Source: Pseudomonas putida
GTDB taxonomy: Bacteria > Pseudomonadota > Gammaproteobacteria > Pseudomonadales > Pseudomonadaceae
Length of the DNA: 64,000 nt
NCBI RefSeq assembly: GCF_001941965.1
Contig: NZ_MKZO01000002.1
Span: forward strand, 62,001 to 126,000
Direction: 5' to 3'
The notes under the pieces were generated by a model that was given only the letters and a program-made list of their open reading frames with translations, ran no database searches and had not been told where the DNA came from. Shown here one piece after another: positions 26,533-35,206 of this stretch. How positions within the stretch are numbered: the first letter of the stretch is position 1; each line of letters begins with the position of its first letter. The position numbers and the translations under genes were made by a program.

Positions 26533-27963
26533 TTATTCGGCGAGCTTGAAGGTAATGAAGCTCGCACGCCCCTGGCGCAGCACGCGCATGGACACCGAAC
26601 GGTTCTTCGGCAGCTCCTTGGCGATCTCGGTGAACTGCTTGGCCGAGGTGATCGCCTGGTTGTTCAGGTGGCTGATCACATCGCCCGGACGCAGGCCGAT
26701 CAGCGCCGCCGGACCATCCTGGACGTCCTTGATGACCACGCCGCCCTGCAGTTCGAGGGTTTTCTTCTGCTCGGCGGTCAGGTCCGACACGCTCACGCCC
26801 AGACGGTTGCTGCTGCGCTCCACGGCGCCGCCCGGGGTGGTGGTGACTTCGGCATCTTCATCCGGCAGTGCGCCGATGGTCACGTCGAGGTCCTGGCGCT
26901 TGCCGTTACGGATGATTTCCAGCTTGGCCTTGGCGCCATCCTTCAGACCGCCGACCAGATGCGGCAGGTCGGCAGACATGACGATCGGCTGGCCATTCAG
27001 GCTGAGGATCACGTCACCCACCTGCAGGCCGCTTTTGGCTGCCGGGCCGTTTTCCAGGACCTGGGCCACCAGGGCACCGGCCGGTTTGTCCAGGCCGAAG
27101 GATTCAGCCAGGTCCTTGTTGACCTCCTGGATCACCACGCCCAGCCAGCCGCGGCTGACCTTGCCGTCCTTCTTCAGTTGGTTGGAGACGTCGATGGCGA
27201 CGTCGATCGGGATGGCGAACGACAGGCCCATGAAGCCGCCGGAACGGGTGAAGATCTGCGAGTTGATACCCACCACTTCGCCGTTCATGTTGAACAGCGG
27301 GCCACCGGAGTTGCCCGGGTTGATCGCCACGTCGGTCTGGATGAACGGCACGTAGGTGTCGTTCGGCAGGGTGCGGCCCTTGGCGCTGACGATACCCTTG
27401 GTCACCGAGTGATCGAAGCCAAATGGCGAACCGATGGCCAGTACCCACTCTCCAACCTTGAGTTTCGACGAGTCGCCCAGTTTCACGGTCGGCAGGTTCT
27501 TGCCCTCGACCTTGAGCAGGGCCACGTCGGTGCGCGGGTCGGTGCCGACCAGCTTGGCCTGCAGTTCGCTGCGGTCGGAGAGGCGGACGATGATTTCATC
27601 GGCGTCGGCGATCACATGGTTGTTGGTCAGCACATAGCCGTCATCGGAAATGATGAAGCCCGAGCCCAGCGACTGCGCTTCGCGCTGGCGGTCACCGCGC
27701 GGCTGGCGTGGTTGCTGCGGGATGCTGCGCTCGAAGAACTCGCGGAACATCGGCGGCAGGCCTTCCAGGTCCGGCATCTGCCCGGTGGCATACTTGCGCT
27801 CCGGCAGCTTCTGCTTGGTACTGATATTCACCACCGCTGGCGAGGCCTGCTCGACCAGGGTGGTGAAGTCCGGCAGGGCTTCGGCTTGCGCAGCGGCCAT
27901 CTGGCCGAGCATGAACACGGCGGCAAACAGCGATAGATAGGATTTCAAGCGTGGTATTGACAT
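26533..27963 (-). CDS. mucD: Periplasmic serine protease MucD (DegP/HtrA family)
   Basis: A 476-residue periplasmic protease/chaperone that degrades misfolded envelope proteins and dampens AlgU signalling. A signal peptide (cleavage after AAAQAEA) precedes the trypsin-like domain with triad His116 (LTNNHV), Asp146 (RTDVALL) and Ser219 (NPGNSGGP). Two PDZ domains follow at about 275-370 and 385-470. The ATG at 27963 has GGGAG five bases upstream; the longer frame lacks a signal peptide. It follows mucB by 263 bases, where P. aeruginosa has mucC. Confidence 0.95.
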   Translation of the reverse strand: MSIPRLKSYLSLFAAVFMLGQMAAAQAEALPDFTTLVEQASPAVVNISTKQKLPERKYATGQMPDLEGLPPMFREFFERSIPQQPRQPRGDRQREAQSLGSGFIISDDGYVLTNNHVIADADEIIVRLSDRSELQAKLVGTDPRTDVALLKVEGKNLPTVKLGDSSKLKVGEWVLAIGSPFGFDHSVTKGIVSAKGRTLPNDTYVPFIQTDVAINPGNSGGPLFNMNGEVVGINSQIFTRSGGFMGLSFAIPIDVAIDVSNQLKKDGKVSRGWLGVVIQEVNKDLAESFGLDKPAGALVAQVLENGPAAKSGLQVGDVILSLNGQPIVMSADLPHLVGGLKDGAKAKLEIIRNGKRQDLDVTIGALPDEDAEVTTTPGGAVERSSNRLGVSVSDLTAEQKKTLELQGGVVIKDVQDGPAALIGLRPGDVISHLNNQAITSAKQFTEIAKELPKNRSVSMRVLRQGRASFITFKLAE

Positions 27964-28226
27964 ACGGCTCCCGTCACAACGAGCGTGGTTAAGCAGTAGG
28001 GACCTGCCAATGAAAAAGGCCCGGCGGCAACCCGAAGGCTGCGACCAGGCCTGGAACATCGGCATTTCTTGAGGCTGCAACAGCAGGAAAGGCCAGACCC
28101 CGGAAGGCCTGACCTATAGAAAAAACTGGATGGATTTGCAAACTTGAAGGCTTACCAATCATGTCAGCGGCTCTGGAACATGCCTTTCATCCTTTGTCGT
28201 CCATGTACGTGTGCCACTCCAGATCG
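27964..28226 (-). other. mucB-mucD spacer without mucC
   Basis: No reading frame resembling the membrane protein MucC is present in this 263-base gap, unlike P. aeruginosa. The region carries GC-rich short repeats around GGCCAGACC/GGCCTGACC at about 28091-28113 and an A-run at 28119-28125. No gene is seen. Confidence 0.6.
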
Positions 28227-29192
28227 TTACTTGCTTGCCTGGGCGTCCTGCGGGCGCATCGACAAGGCCACGCGTTCGGCGGTACCGATGGGGATTTCCC
28301 CCACCACCGTCACCATCACTTCGCCTTTAGGCGTCGTCAGTTGCCGCGAAACCGCAACCGTCGGACCGAGCTGGGTGCGCGTGTCGAAACCGCCACCGCC
28401 GTCCAGCGCCTCGAGGAACACCGAGAACCGCGCCAAGCCGTCGTCATACATTAGACTGCTGACGCTGTGTTTGCCGTCGGCATCCTTGCGCACGCTGCTG
28501 TTGACCAGTTCGAAGCCCGGCGGCAGCCAATCCGAACGCCAGCCGGCAACCGCCTCGTGGGCCTCGCCATCGGCCTGGGCAACCCCCCGGCAATTGGCGC
28601 TGGGCCTGAGTTCGGCGTCGTCGGGAATATCGCGGGTGTCCAGACGGGTGAACTGGAAGCGCTCCAGCAACTGCTCCTTGTCGTTGATCAACAGGGACTT
28701 CAGCGGCAAGGCGGTCTGCTTGTCCAGATGCAGCTCGAAGGCATAGCGGTGCTGATCACGCGGACGCAGGGTCACGATCACTACATCGCGCCCGGCAACC
28801 CGGGATTGCCCGGCAACGCTCAGATCGTACCAATTCATCAGCTTCAGGGGGTCGAGCACACGTGCCGACGACTGCGTCGCGTTGCCCACTCCGGCAACCA
28901 GGGCTCCGCTCACGCACTGGGTCCGGCCATCCACGCGCACGACTTCCTGGGCCGGGCCATCGAGTTGCAGGAGCCGCTCGCTGACCTTGCCGTTCTGGAC
29001 GCGATGCCAGATATCGTGGGTGGAAAAACTGCCGTTGCGTTCGTAAACGAAAGTACCCTGGTAACTCTGCTCCTGTTCGGCCCGGGCCAGTCGGTTGAGC
29101 CAGTCAGCGGCTTCGGTCGACGAGTTGGCGGCATGGGCCGGCAAGATCAGACAGCCGCTGAGCAGGAGCGGTATGAGAGGTAGCGCGCGCAT
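28227..29192 (-). CDS. mucB: Sigma factor regulatory protein MucB (RseB family)
   Basis: A 321-residue periplasmic protein that binds the periplasmic part of MucA and shields it from proteolysis, keeping AlgU inactive. It has a signal peptide (cleavage after LPAHA) and the MucB/RseB segments SYQGTFVYERNGSFSTHDIWHR, YAFELHLDKQTALPLKS and the C-terminal lid region PPGFELVNSSVRK. It lies 26 bases after mucA in the algU-mucA-mucB order. Length is as in the family. Confidence 0.95.
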   Translation of the reverse strand: MRALPLIPLLLSGCLILPAHAANSSTEAADWLNRLARAEQEQSYQGTFVYERNGSFSTHDIWHRVQNGKVSERLLQLDGPAQEVVRVDGRTQCVSGALVAGVGNATQSSARVLDPLKLMNWYDLSVAGQSRVAGRDVVIVTLRPRDQHRYAFELHLDKQTALPLKSLLINDKEQLLERFQFTRLDTRDIPDDAELRPSANCRGVAQADGEAHEAVAGWRSDWLPPGFELVNSSVRKDADGKHSVSSLMYDDGLARFSVFLEALDGGGGFDTRTQLGPTVAVSRQLTTPKGEVMVTVVGEIPIGTAERVALSMRPQDAQASK

Positions 29193-29218
29193 GATCCTCC
29201 TTACGGGTGTACCAGGTC

Positions 29219-29812
29219 TCAGCGATTTTCCAGGCTGGCGGCACGAGCGTATGGCAGCGCGCTTTCAGTACCTTTCACGGCAGCTTCCTGAGCGTGCTGG
29301 CGCAGGTAGCCTGGCAGACGCTGGTCTTGCCAGCCGCTCTGGCCTTGCAGAACACCGTTGGCCATCGGGCCTGGAGCCTGCTCGGAGCTTTCGCTGTAAC
29401 CGGCCAGGACTGCCGGGCCCTGTACCTGTGGGGTCACCAGCCCTTGGGTAGCCGGTTGCTGGGCAGCCAGCTGCGCACCGGTGATTTCGTCCTGGTTGTA
29501 CAGGCGAACACCCGCCAGCACCGCGAGGGTGACCGAGGCCGCCACGGCCAGGCGACCGACACTGCGCCATGGGCCGCGAGCGACCTTGGCGGGCGTGGCT
29601 TCGTCGGCCAGCGCTGCGGAGACTGCCGAGGCGATGTCCAGTTTCGGCATCAGCAGTTCCTTGTGCATCGCTGCACGGGCTACCTGGTAACGCGACCAGG
29701 TGGCACGGGTTTCGGGGTCGTCGACGGCACTCAGTACCCGACGCAACTCCAGTTCGTCCGCTTCGTTATCCATCACCGCGGACAGCGATTCCTGCAAAGC
29801 TTCACGACTCAT
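29219..29812 (-). CDS. mucA: Anti-sigma factor MucA
   Basis: A 197-residue single-pass inner-membrane protein. The cytoplasmic N-terminal domain (residues 1-75) begins SREALQESLSAVMDNEADELELRRVL and binds AlgU. The membrane segment is at about 85-105 (VGRLAVAASVTLAVLAGV), followed by a periplasmic domain recognised by MucB. The frame is intact, with no truncation of the kind found in mucoid isolates. Confidence 0.95.
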   Translation of the reverse strand: MSREALQESLSAVMDNEADELELRRVLSAVDDPETRATWSRYQVARAAMHKELLMPKLDIASAVSAALADEATPAKVARGPWRSVGRLAVAASVTLAVLAGVRLYNQDEITGAQLAAQQPATQGLVTPQVQGPAVLAGYSESSEQAPGPMANGVLQGQSGWQDQRLPGYLRQHAQEAAVKGTESALPYARAASLENR

Positions 29813-29843
29813 GGCGGTTCCTCTCTTGGCTGTCGCCGCTGTC

Positions 29844-30425
29844 TCAGGTTTCCTGCAACAGAGGCTGCAGGGCTTTGTCTATGGCCTCCCGAGCGCGGAA
29901 AATCCGAGAGCGCACGGTACCCACCGGACACTGCATGACGCTGGCAATGTCCTCGTAACTCAGACCATCGAATTCACGTAAAGTTAACGCCGTACGCAAA
30001 TCTTCTGGCAGTTGCTGGATGGTTCGATGGACGGTGCCTTCGATCTCATCGCGCAACAGCGAGCGTTCGGGGGATTCGAGATCCTTGAGGCCATGATCGC
30101 CGTCGTAAAACTCTGCATCCTCAGAACTCACATCGCTGTCCGGTGGCCGCCGACCGCGGGACACCAGATAGTTCTTCGCCGTGTTGATCGCAATCCGGTA
30201 CAGCCAGGTGTAAAACGCGCTGTCACCCCGGAAATTGCCAAGAGCACGGTAGGCCTTGATGAACGCTTCCTGCGCCACATCCTGGGCCTCATGGGTGTCG
30301 TGCACGAATCGCACGATCAACCCGAGAATCTTGTGCTGATACTTCAGCACCAACAGATCGAAAGCTCGCCTGTCGCCGCGCTGTACGCGCTCGACCAGCT
30401 GCTGATCCTCTTCCTGGGTTAGCAT
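29844..30425 (-). CDS. algU: Envelope-stress ECF sigma factor AlgU (RpoE/AlgT)
   Basis: A 193-residue group 4 sigma factor controlling alginate and envelope-stress genes. Region 2 has YQHKILGLIVRFVHDTHEAQDVAQEAFIKAY-type sequence and the -10-recognising FYTWLYRIAINTAKN. Region 4 has LREFDGLSYEDIASVMQCPVGTVRSRIFRAREAI. The ATG at 30425 has GGAGTG upstream; the longer frame starting at 30467 lacks support. An AlgU-type promoter lies 60-90 bases upstream, so it is autoregulated. Confidence 0.97.
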   Translation of the reverse strand: MLTQEEDQQLVERVQRGDRRAFDLLVLKYQHKILGLIVRFVHDTHEAQDVAQEAFIKAYRALGNFRGDSAFYTWLYRIAINTAKNYLVSRGRRPPDSDVSSEDAEFYDGDHGLKDLESPERSLLRDEIEGTVHRTIQQLPEDLRTALTLREFDGLSYEDIASVMQCPVGTVRSRIFRAREAIDKALQPLLQET

Positions 30426-30484
30426 GGACACTCCTCGGTGAACCTGGAGGAGTGTCGCTTTGGCCATCGTTCAGGCTTGCAACC

Positions 30485-30511
30485 ATAGACTCGGGCTTTG
30501 TGCAAAAGTTC
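30485..30511 (-). promoter_or_regulatory. AlgU-dependent promoter of the algU operon (proximal)
   Basis: On the minus strand GAACTT (30511-30506) is followed after 16 bases by TCTAT (30489-30485), matching the AlgU/RpoE consensus GAACTT-N16-TCTnA. It sits in the 458-base algU-nadB gap. Confidence 0.82.
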
Positions 30512-30674
30512 TCCCCCTCCAGACAAGTTTCCTGCGGCCCTTGATTGGCTCGCACGAAAAACGCAGCGCGGTCGTGGCCGGCTGCGTCGATAAATCAGTC
30601 TTCTATACATGGGCAACGGCTGAAACCGGCTGTTGCCTCCCGTCATCACGGCTGCTGACCTACAGGCAACCCTC

Positions 30675-30703
30675 TATGGATATTCATGATTCCAGGAAAG
30701 TTC
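30675..30703 (-). promoter_or_regulatory. Second candidate AlgU-type promoter (distal)
   Basis: Minus-strand GAACTT (30703-30698), a 17-base spacer and TCCATA (30680-30675). It is a weaker -10 than the proximal site. P. aeruginosa algU also has more than one AlgU-dependent promoter. The rest of the algU-nadB gap shows no gene. Confidence 0.5.
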
Positions 30704-30883
30704 CCACATGATGCAGGCAGAACTGTGTCATGACATGGAAATCAAGGTGTCGGGACTGCTATAAAGGCACCCCACCCAGATTCACGATAGTTTCACAATG
30801 CCATAAACGCTTGACCATTGTGCCGATACCACTGCCCTTATTCCAGTGTCCTACGTGGTCGCCCCGCGCGGAAAATCCAAGAC

Positions 30884-32500
30884 ATGAGCCAACAATTACA
30901 ACATGACGTCCTCGTGATCGGCAGCGGTGCCGCGGGCCTGAGCCTTGCGTTGAACCTGCCATCGCACCTGCGCATCGCCGTCCTGAGCAAGGGCGACCTG
31001 GCCAACGGCTCGACATTCTGGGCCCAGGGCGGCGTCGCCGCGGTGCTCGACGACACCGATACCGTGCAATCCCACGTGGAAGACACCCTCAATGCCGGCG
31101 GCGGCCTGTGCCATGAAGACGCCGTGCGCTTCACCGTCGAGCACAGCCGCGAGGCGATCCAGTGGCTGATCGACCAAGGCGTGCCCTTTACCCGCGACGA
31201 GCACGCCAGCGTAGACGACGGCGGTTTCGAGTTCCACCTGACCCGCGAAGGCGGCCACAGCCACCGGCGCATCATCCATGCTGCCGATGCCACGGGTGCG
31301 GCGATCTTCAAGACCCTGCTCGACCAGGCCCGCCAACGCCCGAACATCGAGCTGCTGGAACAGCGCGTGGCGGTGGACCTGATCACCGAACGCCGCCTCG
31401 GCCTCGATGGCGAACGCTGCCTGGGCGCCTACGTGCTCAACCGCGCCAGTGGCGAAGTAGACACCTTCGGCGCGCGTTTCACGGTGCTGGCGACCGGCGG
31501 CGCGGCCAAGGTCTACCTCTATACCAGCAACCCCGACGGTGCCTGCGGCGACGGTATCGCCATGGCCTGGCGCGCCGGCTGCCGGGTAGCCAACCTGGAA
31601 TTCAACCAGTTCCACCCTACTTGCCTGTATCACCCGCAAGCCAAGAGCTTCCTGATCACCGAGGCCCTGCGCGGCGAAGGCGGCCTGCTCAGGCTGCCCA
31701 ACGGCGAGCGCTTCATGGAACGCTTCGACCCGCGCGCCGAACTGGGCCCGCGGGACATCGTGGCCCGGGCCATCGACCATGAAATGAAGCGCCTGGGCGT
31801 CGATTGCGTGTACCTGGACATCAGCCACAAGCCGGCGGAGTTCGTCAAAAGCCACTTCCCCACAGTCTACGAGCGCTGCCTGACCTTCGGCATCGACATC
31901 ACCCGCCAGCCGATCCCGGTGGTCCCGGCGGCCCACTACACCTGCGGCGGGGTGATGATCGACCAGGACGGCCGCACCGACGTGCCGGGCCTCTATGCCA
32001 TCGGCGAAACCAGCTTCACCGGCCTGCACGGTGCCAACCGCATGGCCAGCAACTCGCTGCTGGAATGCTTCGTCTATGGCCGCTCGGCGGCGGCCGACAT
32101 CGTTGCCCAGCTCGATCAGGTCGAGATGCCCAGGGCCCTGCCCTGCTGGGACGCCAGCCAGGTCACCGACTCGGACGAAGACGTGATCATCGCGCACAAC
32201 TGGGACGAATTGCGGCGGTTCATGTGGGACTACGTCGGCATCGTGCGCACCAGCAAGCGCCTGCAGCGCGCCGAACACCGGGTGCGCCTGCTGCTGGACG
32301 AGATCGACGAGTTCTACAGCAACTACAAGGTCAGCCGCGACCTGATCGAGTTGCGCAACCTGGCCCAGGTTGCGGAGCTGATGATTCACTCGGCGATGCA
32401 GCGCAAGGAGTCCCGCGGGCTGCATTACACCCTGGACTATCCGGGGATGCTGCCCGAGGCGCTGGACACTATCCTGCAGCCGCCCACCTTTTCCGACTGA
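30884..32500 (+). CDS. nadB: L-aspartate oxidase
   Basis: A 538-residue FAD enzyme oxidising L-aspartate to iminoaspartate, the first step of de novo NAD synthesis. The FAD-binding motif [16 protein letters not shown] is at residues 9-24. Family segments are [50 protein letters not shown] and [18 protein letters not shown]. The ATG at 30884 fits the family N-terminus. Its 3' end overlaps the end of the convergent ygfX gene by 32 bases. Confidence 0.96.
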   Translation: MSQQLQHDVLVIGSGAAGLSLALNLPSHLRIAVLSKGDLANGSTFWAQGGVAAVLDDTDTVQSHVEDTLNAGGGLCHEDAVRFTVEHSREAIQWLIDQGVPFTRDEHASVDDGGFEFHLTREGGHSHRRIIHAADATGAAIFKTLLDQARQRPNIELLEQRVAVDLITERRLGLDGERCLGAYVLNRASGEVDTFGARFTVLATGGAAKVYLYTSNPDGACGDGIAMAWRAGCRVANLEFNQFHPTCLYHPQAKSFLITEALRGEGGLLRLPNGERFMERFDPRAELGPRDIVARAIDHEMKRLGVDCVYLDISHKPAEFVKSHFPTVYERCLTFGIDITRQPIPVVPAAHYTCGGVMIDQDGRTDVPGLYAIGETSFTGLHGANRMASNSLLECFVYGRSAAADIVAQLDQVEMPRALPCWDASQVTDSDEDVIIAHNWDELRRFMWDYVGIVRTSKRLQRAEHRVRLLLDEIDEFYSNYKVSRDLIELRNLAQVAELMIHSAMQRKESRGLHYTLDYPGMLPEALDTILQPPTFSD

Positions 32501-32921
32501 ACTTCAAGCGCAGCCGCAGGCGCCGGTGCTGCACCGGCTCCAGCGCGTCATGGCCGATGCACTGGCTGCGGGCGAACCACTGTCCCGCCCGTCGAAACCT
32601 CAATATGACCAACCCCGGCAGCGCCATGCTGTCGGGGCGCAGCTGTACCGGGTGCCAGCCACGGGCGGCGCTCCACAACTGCCAGCCAAGGGCATCGCGG
32701 CGCAGGCCGGTGATCGCATGGGGGTGAGTCAGGAGAATCTGCCGTGGAATGACCCAGCAGGCATGGCCCAGGCACAGCGCCAGGCCGAAAACGCATAACG
32801 GCAGGGGAATCGCCAGCAGGCTCAGGGCCGTGATGGCCAGCGCCAGGCAGGCAAGGTAGAGCGCCAGCAGGACCTTCGAGCCCTGCCAGCGACACTCGAA
32901 GCGGTCACTTGGGCTGGACAC
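32469..32921 (-). CDS. ygfX: YgfX-family (CptA-like) membrane protein
   Basis: A 150-residue inner-membrane protein with two adjacent hydrophobic helices (about residues 17-55). The pairing with sdhE identifies it as YgfX/CptA, a family originally described as a toxin acting on cytoskeletal proteins; that role is disputed. The GTG start at 32921 lies inside the sdhE 3' end, giving a 17-base overlap and translational coupling. The C-terminal codons run 32 bases into the convergent nadB 3' end. Confidence 0.78.
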   Translation of the reverse strand: MSSPSDRFECRWQGSKVLLALYLACLALAITALSLLAIPLPLCVFGLALCLGHACWVIPRQILLTHPHAITGLRRDALGWQLWSAARGWHPVQLRPDSMALPGLVILRFRRAGQWFARSQCIGHDALEPVQHRRLRLRLKFSRKRWAAAG

Positions 32922-33159
32922 GGTCCAGGATGATGCGGACCATGCGTTGCAGCTCCGGATCTTCCGACTCGGTGCGCTCCATGAACCAGCCGAACATGTC
33001 CTGATCCTCACAGCTCAGCAGACGCACGTACAGTTCGCGGTCCGTCTCGTTCAGGGTCGGGTAGACCTCCTGGGTGAAAGGCACCAGCAGTACGTCCAGC
33101 TCCAGCATGCCGCGGCGGCTGTGCCAGAACAGGCGGTTGAGTTCAGTTTGATCGACCAT
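32905..33159 (-). CDS. sdhE: FAD assembly factor SdhE
   Basis: An 84-residue protein that promotes covalent flavinylation of succinate dehydrogenase SdhA. It contains the RGxxE motif (Arg16-Gly17-Glu20 in [12 protein letters not shown]) that contacts the flavoprotein, and the helical segment [15 protein letters not shown]. It is paired with ygfX on the minus strand and divergent from ygfZ. Confidence 0.94.
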   Translation of the reverse strand: MVDQTELNRLFWHSRRGMLELDVLLVPFTQEVYPTLNETDRELYVRLLSCEDQDMFGWFMERTESEDPELQRMVRIILDRVQPK

Positions 33160-33304
33160 GGGGCCCTCCTCGGAAAGGCGGCCAGTATACAGAGCGAACC
33201 GGCGAAGGGCACACGGCGTTGGTCGAGTGGGCCGTGAGTCTGCTACCTATTTTGCCCATCGCACTCTATGATGGCCGCCAGTCCTGAATTACCTGCGATG
33301 AACC

Positions 33305-34234
33305 ATGGCCGATTCCGCTTTTTTCTGCACCCTGTCCCATGAAGGTGTCCTCGCCGTCCGCGGTTCCGATGCCGGCAAATTCCTGCAAGGTCAGCTGACC
33401 TGCCATCTCGGTTATCTCGACGAACGCACCTCCAGCCTCGGCTCGCGCTGCATGCAGAAGGGCCGGATGCAGTCGAGCTTCCGCATCCTGCCGGAAGGCG
33501 ACGGCTTCCTCCTGGCGATGACCCGCGAACTGCTCGAGCCACAGATGGCCGACCTGAAGAAGTACGCGGTGTTCTCCAAGGCGAAGCTGACCGACGAGAG
33601 CGACGCCTGGGTACGCTTCGGCCTGACCGGCGGCGACGCTGCCCTCGCCGCCCTGAACCTCGAAGCCCCTGCCGAAGCCGGCGCCACGGTGCGTCACGAC
33701 GGCCTGATCGCTGTTCGCGTCTCCGACGACCGCGTCGAACTCTGGGCCCCTGCCGTCCAGGCTGACGCCGTGCGCACCCAACTGGTCGCGCATCTGCCCG
33801 AAGGCGAGCTGGACGACTGGCTGCTCGGCCAGATCCGTGCCGGTATCGGCCAGGTCATGGAGCAGACCCGCGAGCTGTTCATCCCGCAGATGATCAACCT
33901 GCAGGCCGTTGGTGGTGTGAGCTTCAAGAAAGGCTGCTATACCGGGCAGGAAATCGTCGCGCGCATGCAGTACCTGGGCAAGCTCAAGCGTCGCCTGTAC
34001 CGCCTGGCCCTGGCTGAAGGCGAAATGCCGGCGCCGGGCAGCGAGATCTTCTCGCCGACCCACGCCTCGTCGGTTGGCGAAGTGGTGATCGCCGCCCGTG
34101 GCGAGCTGCTGGCCGTGCTGACCGCCGATTCCGTGGAAGACGGCAACCTGCACCTGGGCAGCCTCGAAGGCCCGCGCCTGAGCCTGCTGACCTTGCCTTA
34201 CGAACTGGACCGCGACCGCGAGATCCAGCGCTGA
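33305..34234 (+). CDS. ygfZ: Folate-binding YgfZ/IbaG-like iron-sulfur assembly protein
   Basis: A 309-residue folate-dependent protein of the GcvT-like fold that supports iron-sulfur enzymes such as MiaB. The diagnostic KGCYTGQE motif, with its functional cysteine, lies near residues 208-216. The N-terminal part (VRGSDAGKFLQGQLTCHL) is the glycine-cleavage T-like domain. It is divergent from sdhE, as in P. aeruginosa. Confidence 0.92.
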   Translation: MADSAFFCTLSHEGVLAVRGSDAGKFLQGQLTCHLGYLDERTSSLGSRCMQKGRMQSSFRILPEGDGFLLAMTRELLEPQMADLKKYAVFSKAKLTDESDAWVRFGLTGGDAALAALNLEAPAEAGATVRHDGLIAVRVSDDRVELWAPAVQADAVRTQLVAHLPEGELDDWLLGQIRAGIGQVMEQTRELFIPQMINLQAVGGVSFKKGCYTGQEIVARMQYLGKLKRRLYRLALAEGEMPAPGSEIFSPTHASSVGEVVIAARGELLAVLTADSVEDGNLHLGSLEGPRLSLLTLPYELDRDREIQR

Positions 34235-34294
34235 ACCCGCCCTGCCCCGCCGCGTGCCGGCGGGGCCATCCCTGAACGCGGGAGAAAGACACGC

Positions 34295-35104
34295 ATGAAC
34301 ACGCTGGCCAAGATGGTGCAAACGCAGTTGCTGCGCGCCATCGACAACGACGACCTGGTCCTGCCGACCCTGCCCGAGGTTGCCTTGAGCATCCGCGAAG
34401 CCGCGGAAGACACCGAGATCAGCGTCGCCGACCTGAGCAAGGTCATCGGCCGCGACGCCGCCCTGGCCGCGCGCCTGATCAAGGTGGTCAACAGCCCGCT
34501 GCTGCGGGCGATCACCGAGGTCACCGACCTGCAGACCGCCATTACCCGGCTTGGCGTCAACTACAGCTGCAACCTGGCGATCGGCCTGGTGATCGAGCAG
34601 ATCTTTCACGCCCGCTCGGAGACCGTTGAACAGAAGATGCGCGAAATCTGGGCGAAAAGCCTGGAAGTGGCGGGCGTCAGTTATGAACTGGCTGCGCGTT
34701 ATACCGAGTTGAAGGCCGACCAGGCAGCCCTGGCCGGGCTGGTGCACCAGATCGGCGTGCTGCCGATCCTCACCTATGCCGAGGAACACAACGAGCTGCT
34801 GTCGGACCCGGTGTGCCTGAACCATGTGATCGAGCAGATCCACCCGGTGCTGGGGGACAAGATCCTCAGCGTCTGGGAGTTTCCGGATCAACTGGCCAAT
34901 CTGCCGGGGGAAGTGCAGGACCTGGACCGGCACTCGGCGCAGGTGGATTACGTGGATATCGTGCAGATTGCGCGGGCCTTGTGCGACAACACCGGGCGCG
35001 AGCGGCCTGCCACGGTATTGCCAGCCTATCGGCACCTGGCGGTGCCGGCGGCGGGGTTGTTCTCGGAGGATGACCTGCTCGATGCCAGACTGATGTTCAG
35101 ATGA
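34295..35104 (+). CDS. HDOD-domain signalling protein
   Basis: A 269-residue protein that is almost entirely an HDOD domain (residues about 22-215: LPTLPEVALSIREA, LIKVVNSPLLRA, LAGLVHQIGVLPIL). HDOD proteins resemble HD hydrolases without the catalytic HD pair and act as regulators in stress, motility or c-di-GMP pathways. No output domain is attached. It follows ygfZ by 60 bases with a GGGAGAAAG ribosome-binding site, and may be co-transcribed. Confidence 0.88.
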   Translation: MNTLAKMVQTQLLRAIDNDDLVLPTLPEVALSIREAAEDTEISVADLSKVIGRDAALAARLIKVVNSPLLRAITEVTDLQTAITRLGVNYSCNLAIGLVIEQIFHARSETVEQKMREIWAKSLEVAGVSYELAARYTELKADQAALAGLVHQIGVLPILTYAEEHNELLSDPVCLNHVIEQIHPVLGDKILSVWEFPDQLANLPGEVQDLDRHSAQVDYVDIVQIARALCDNTGRERPATVLPAYRHLAVPAAGLFSEDDLLDARLMFR

Positions 35105-35113
35105 AATCCTGAC

Positions 35114-35197
35114 GGCCTCATCGCTGGCAAGCCAGCTCCCACAGGGTTCTGCAGCGACGCGGACACTGTGGGAGCTGGCTTGCCAGCGATGAGGCCC
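35114..35197. repeat. REP doublet (REPIN) 7
   Basis: Inverted REP units between the convergent HDOD and tctE genes. Confidence 0.95.
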
Positions 35198-35206
35198 TGA
35201 AGAACA

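Noticed and set aside
29219..29812. mucA as a possible mucoid-type mutant
   Set aside because: The frame is intact over 197 codons with a membrane segment and periplasmic domain; no truncation is seen.
30419..30649. A 76-codon minus-strand frame upstream of algU
   Set aside because: It covers the AlgU promoter, is Arg-rich, and lacks a ribosome-binding site.
33266..35035. A 589-codon minus-strand frame opposite ygfZ and the HDOD gene
   Set aside because: It spans two well-supported opposite genes and has no recognisable motif.
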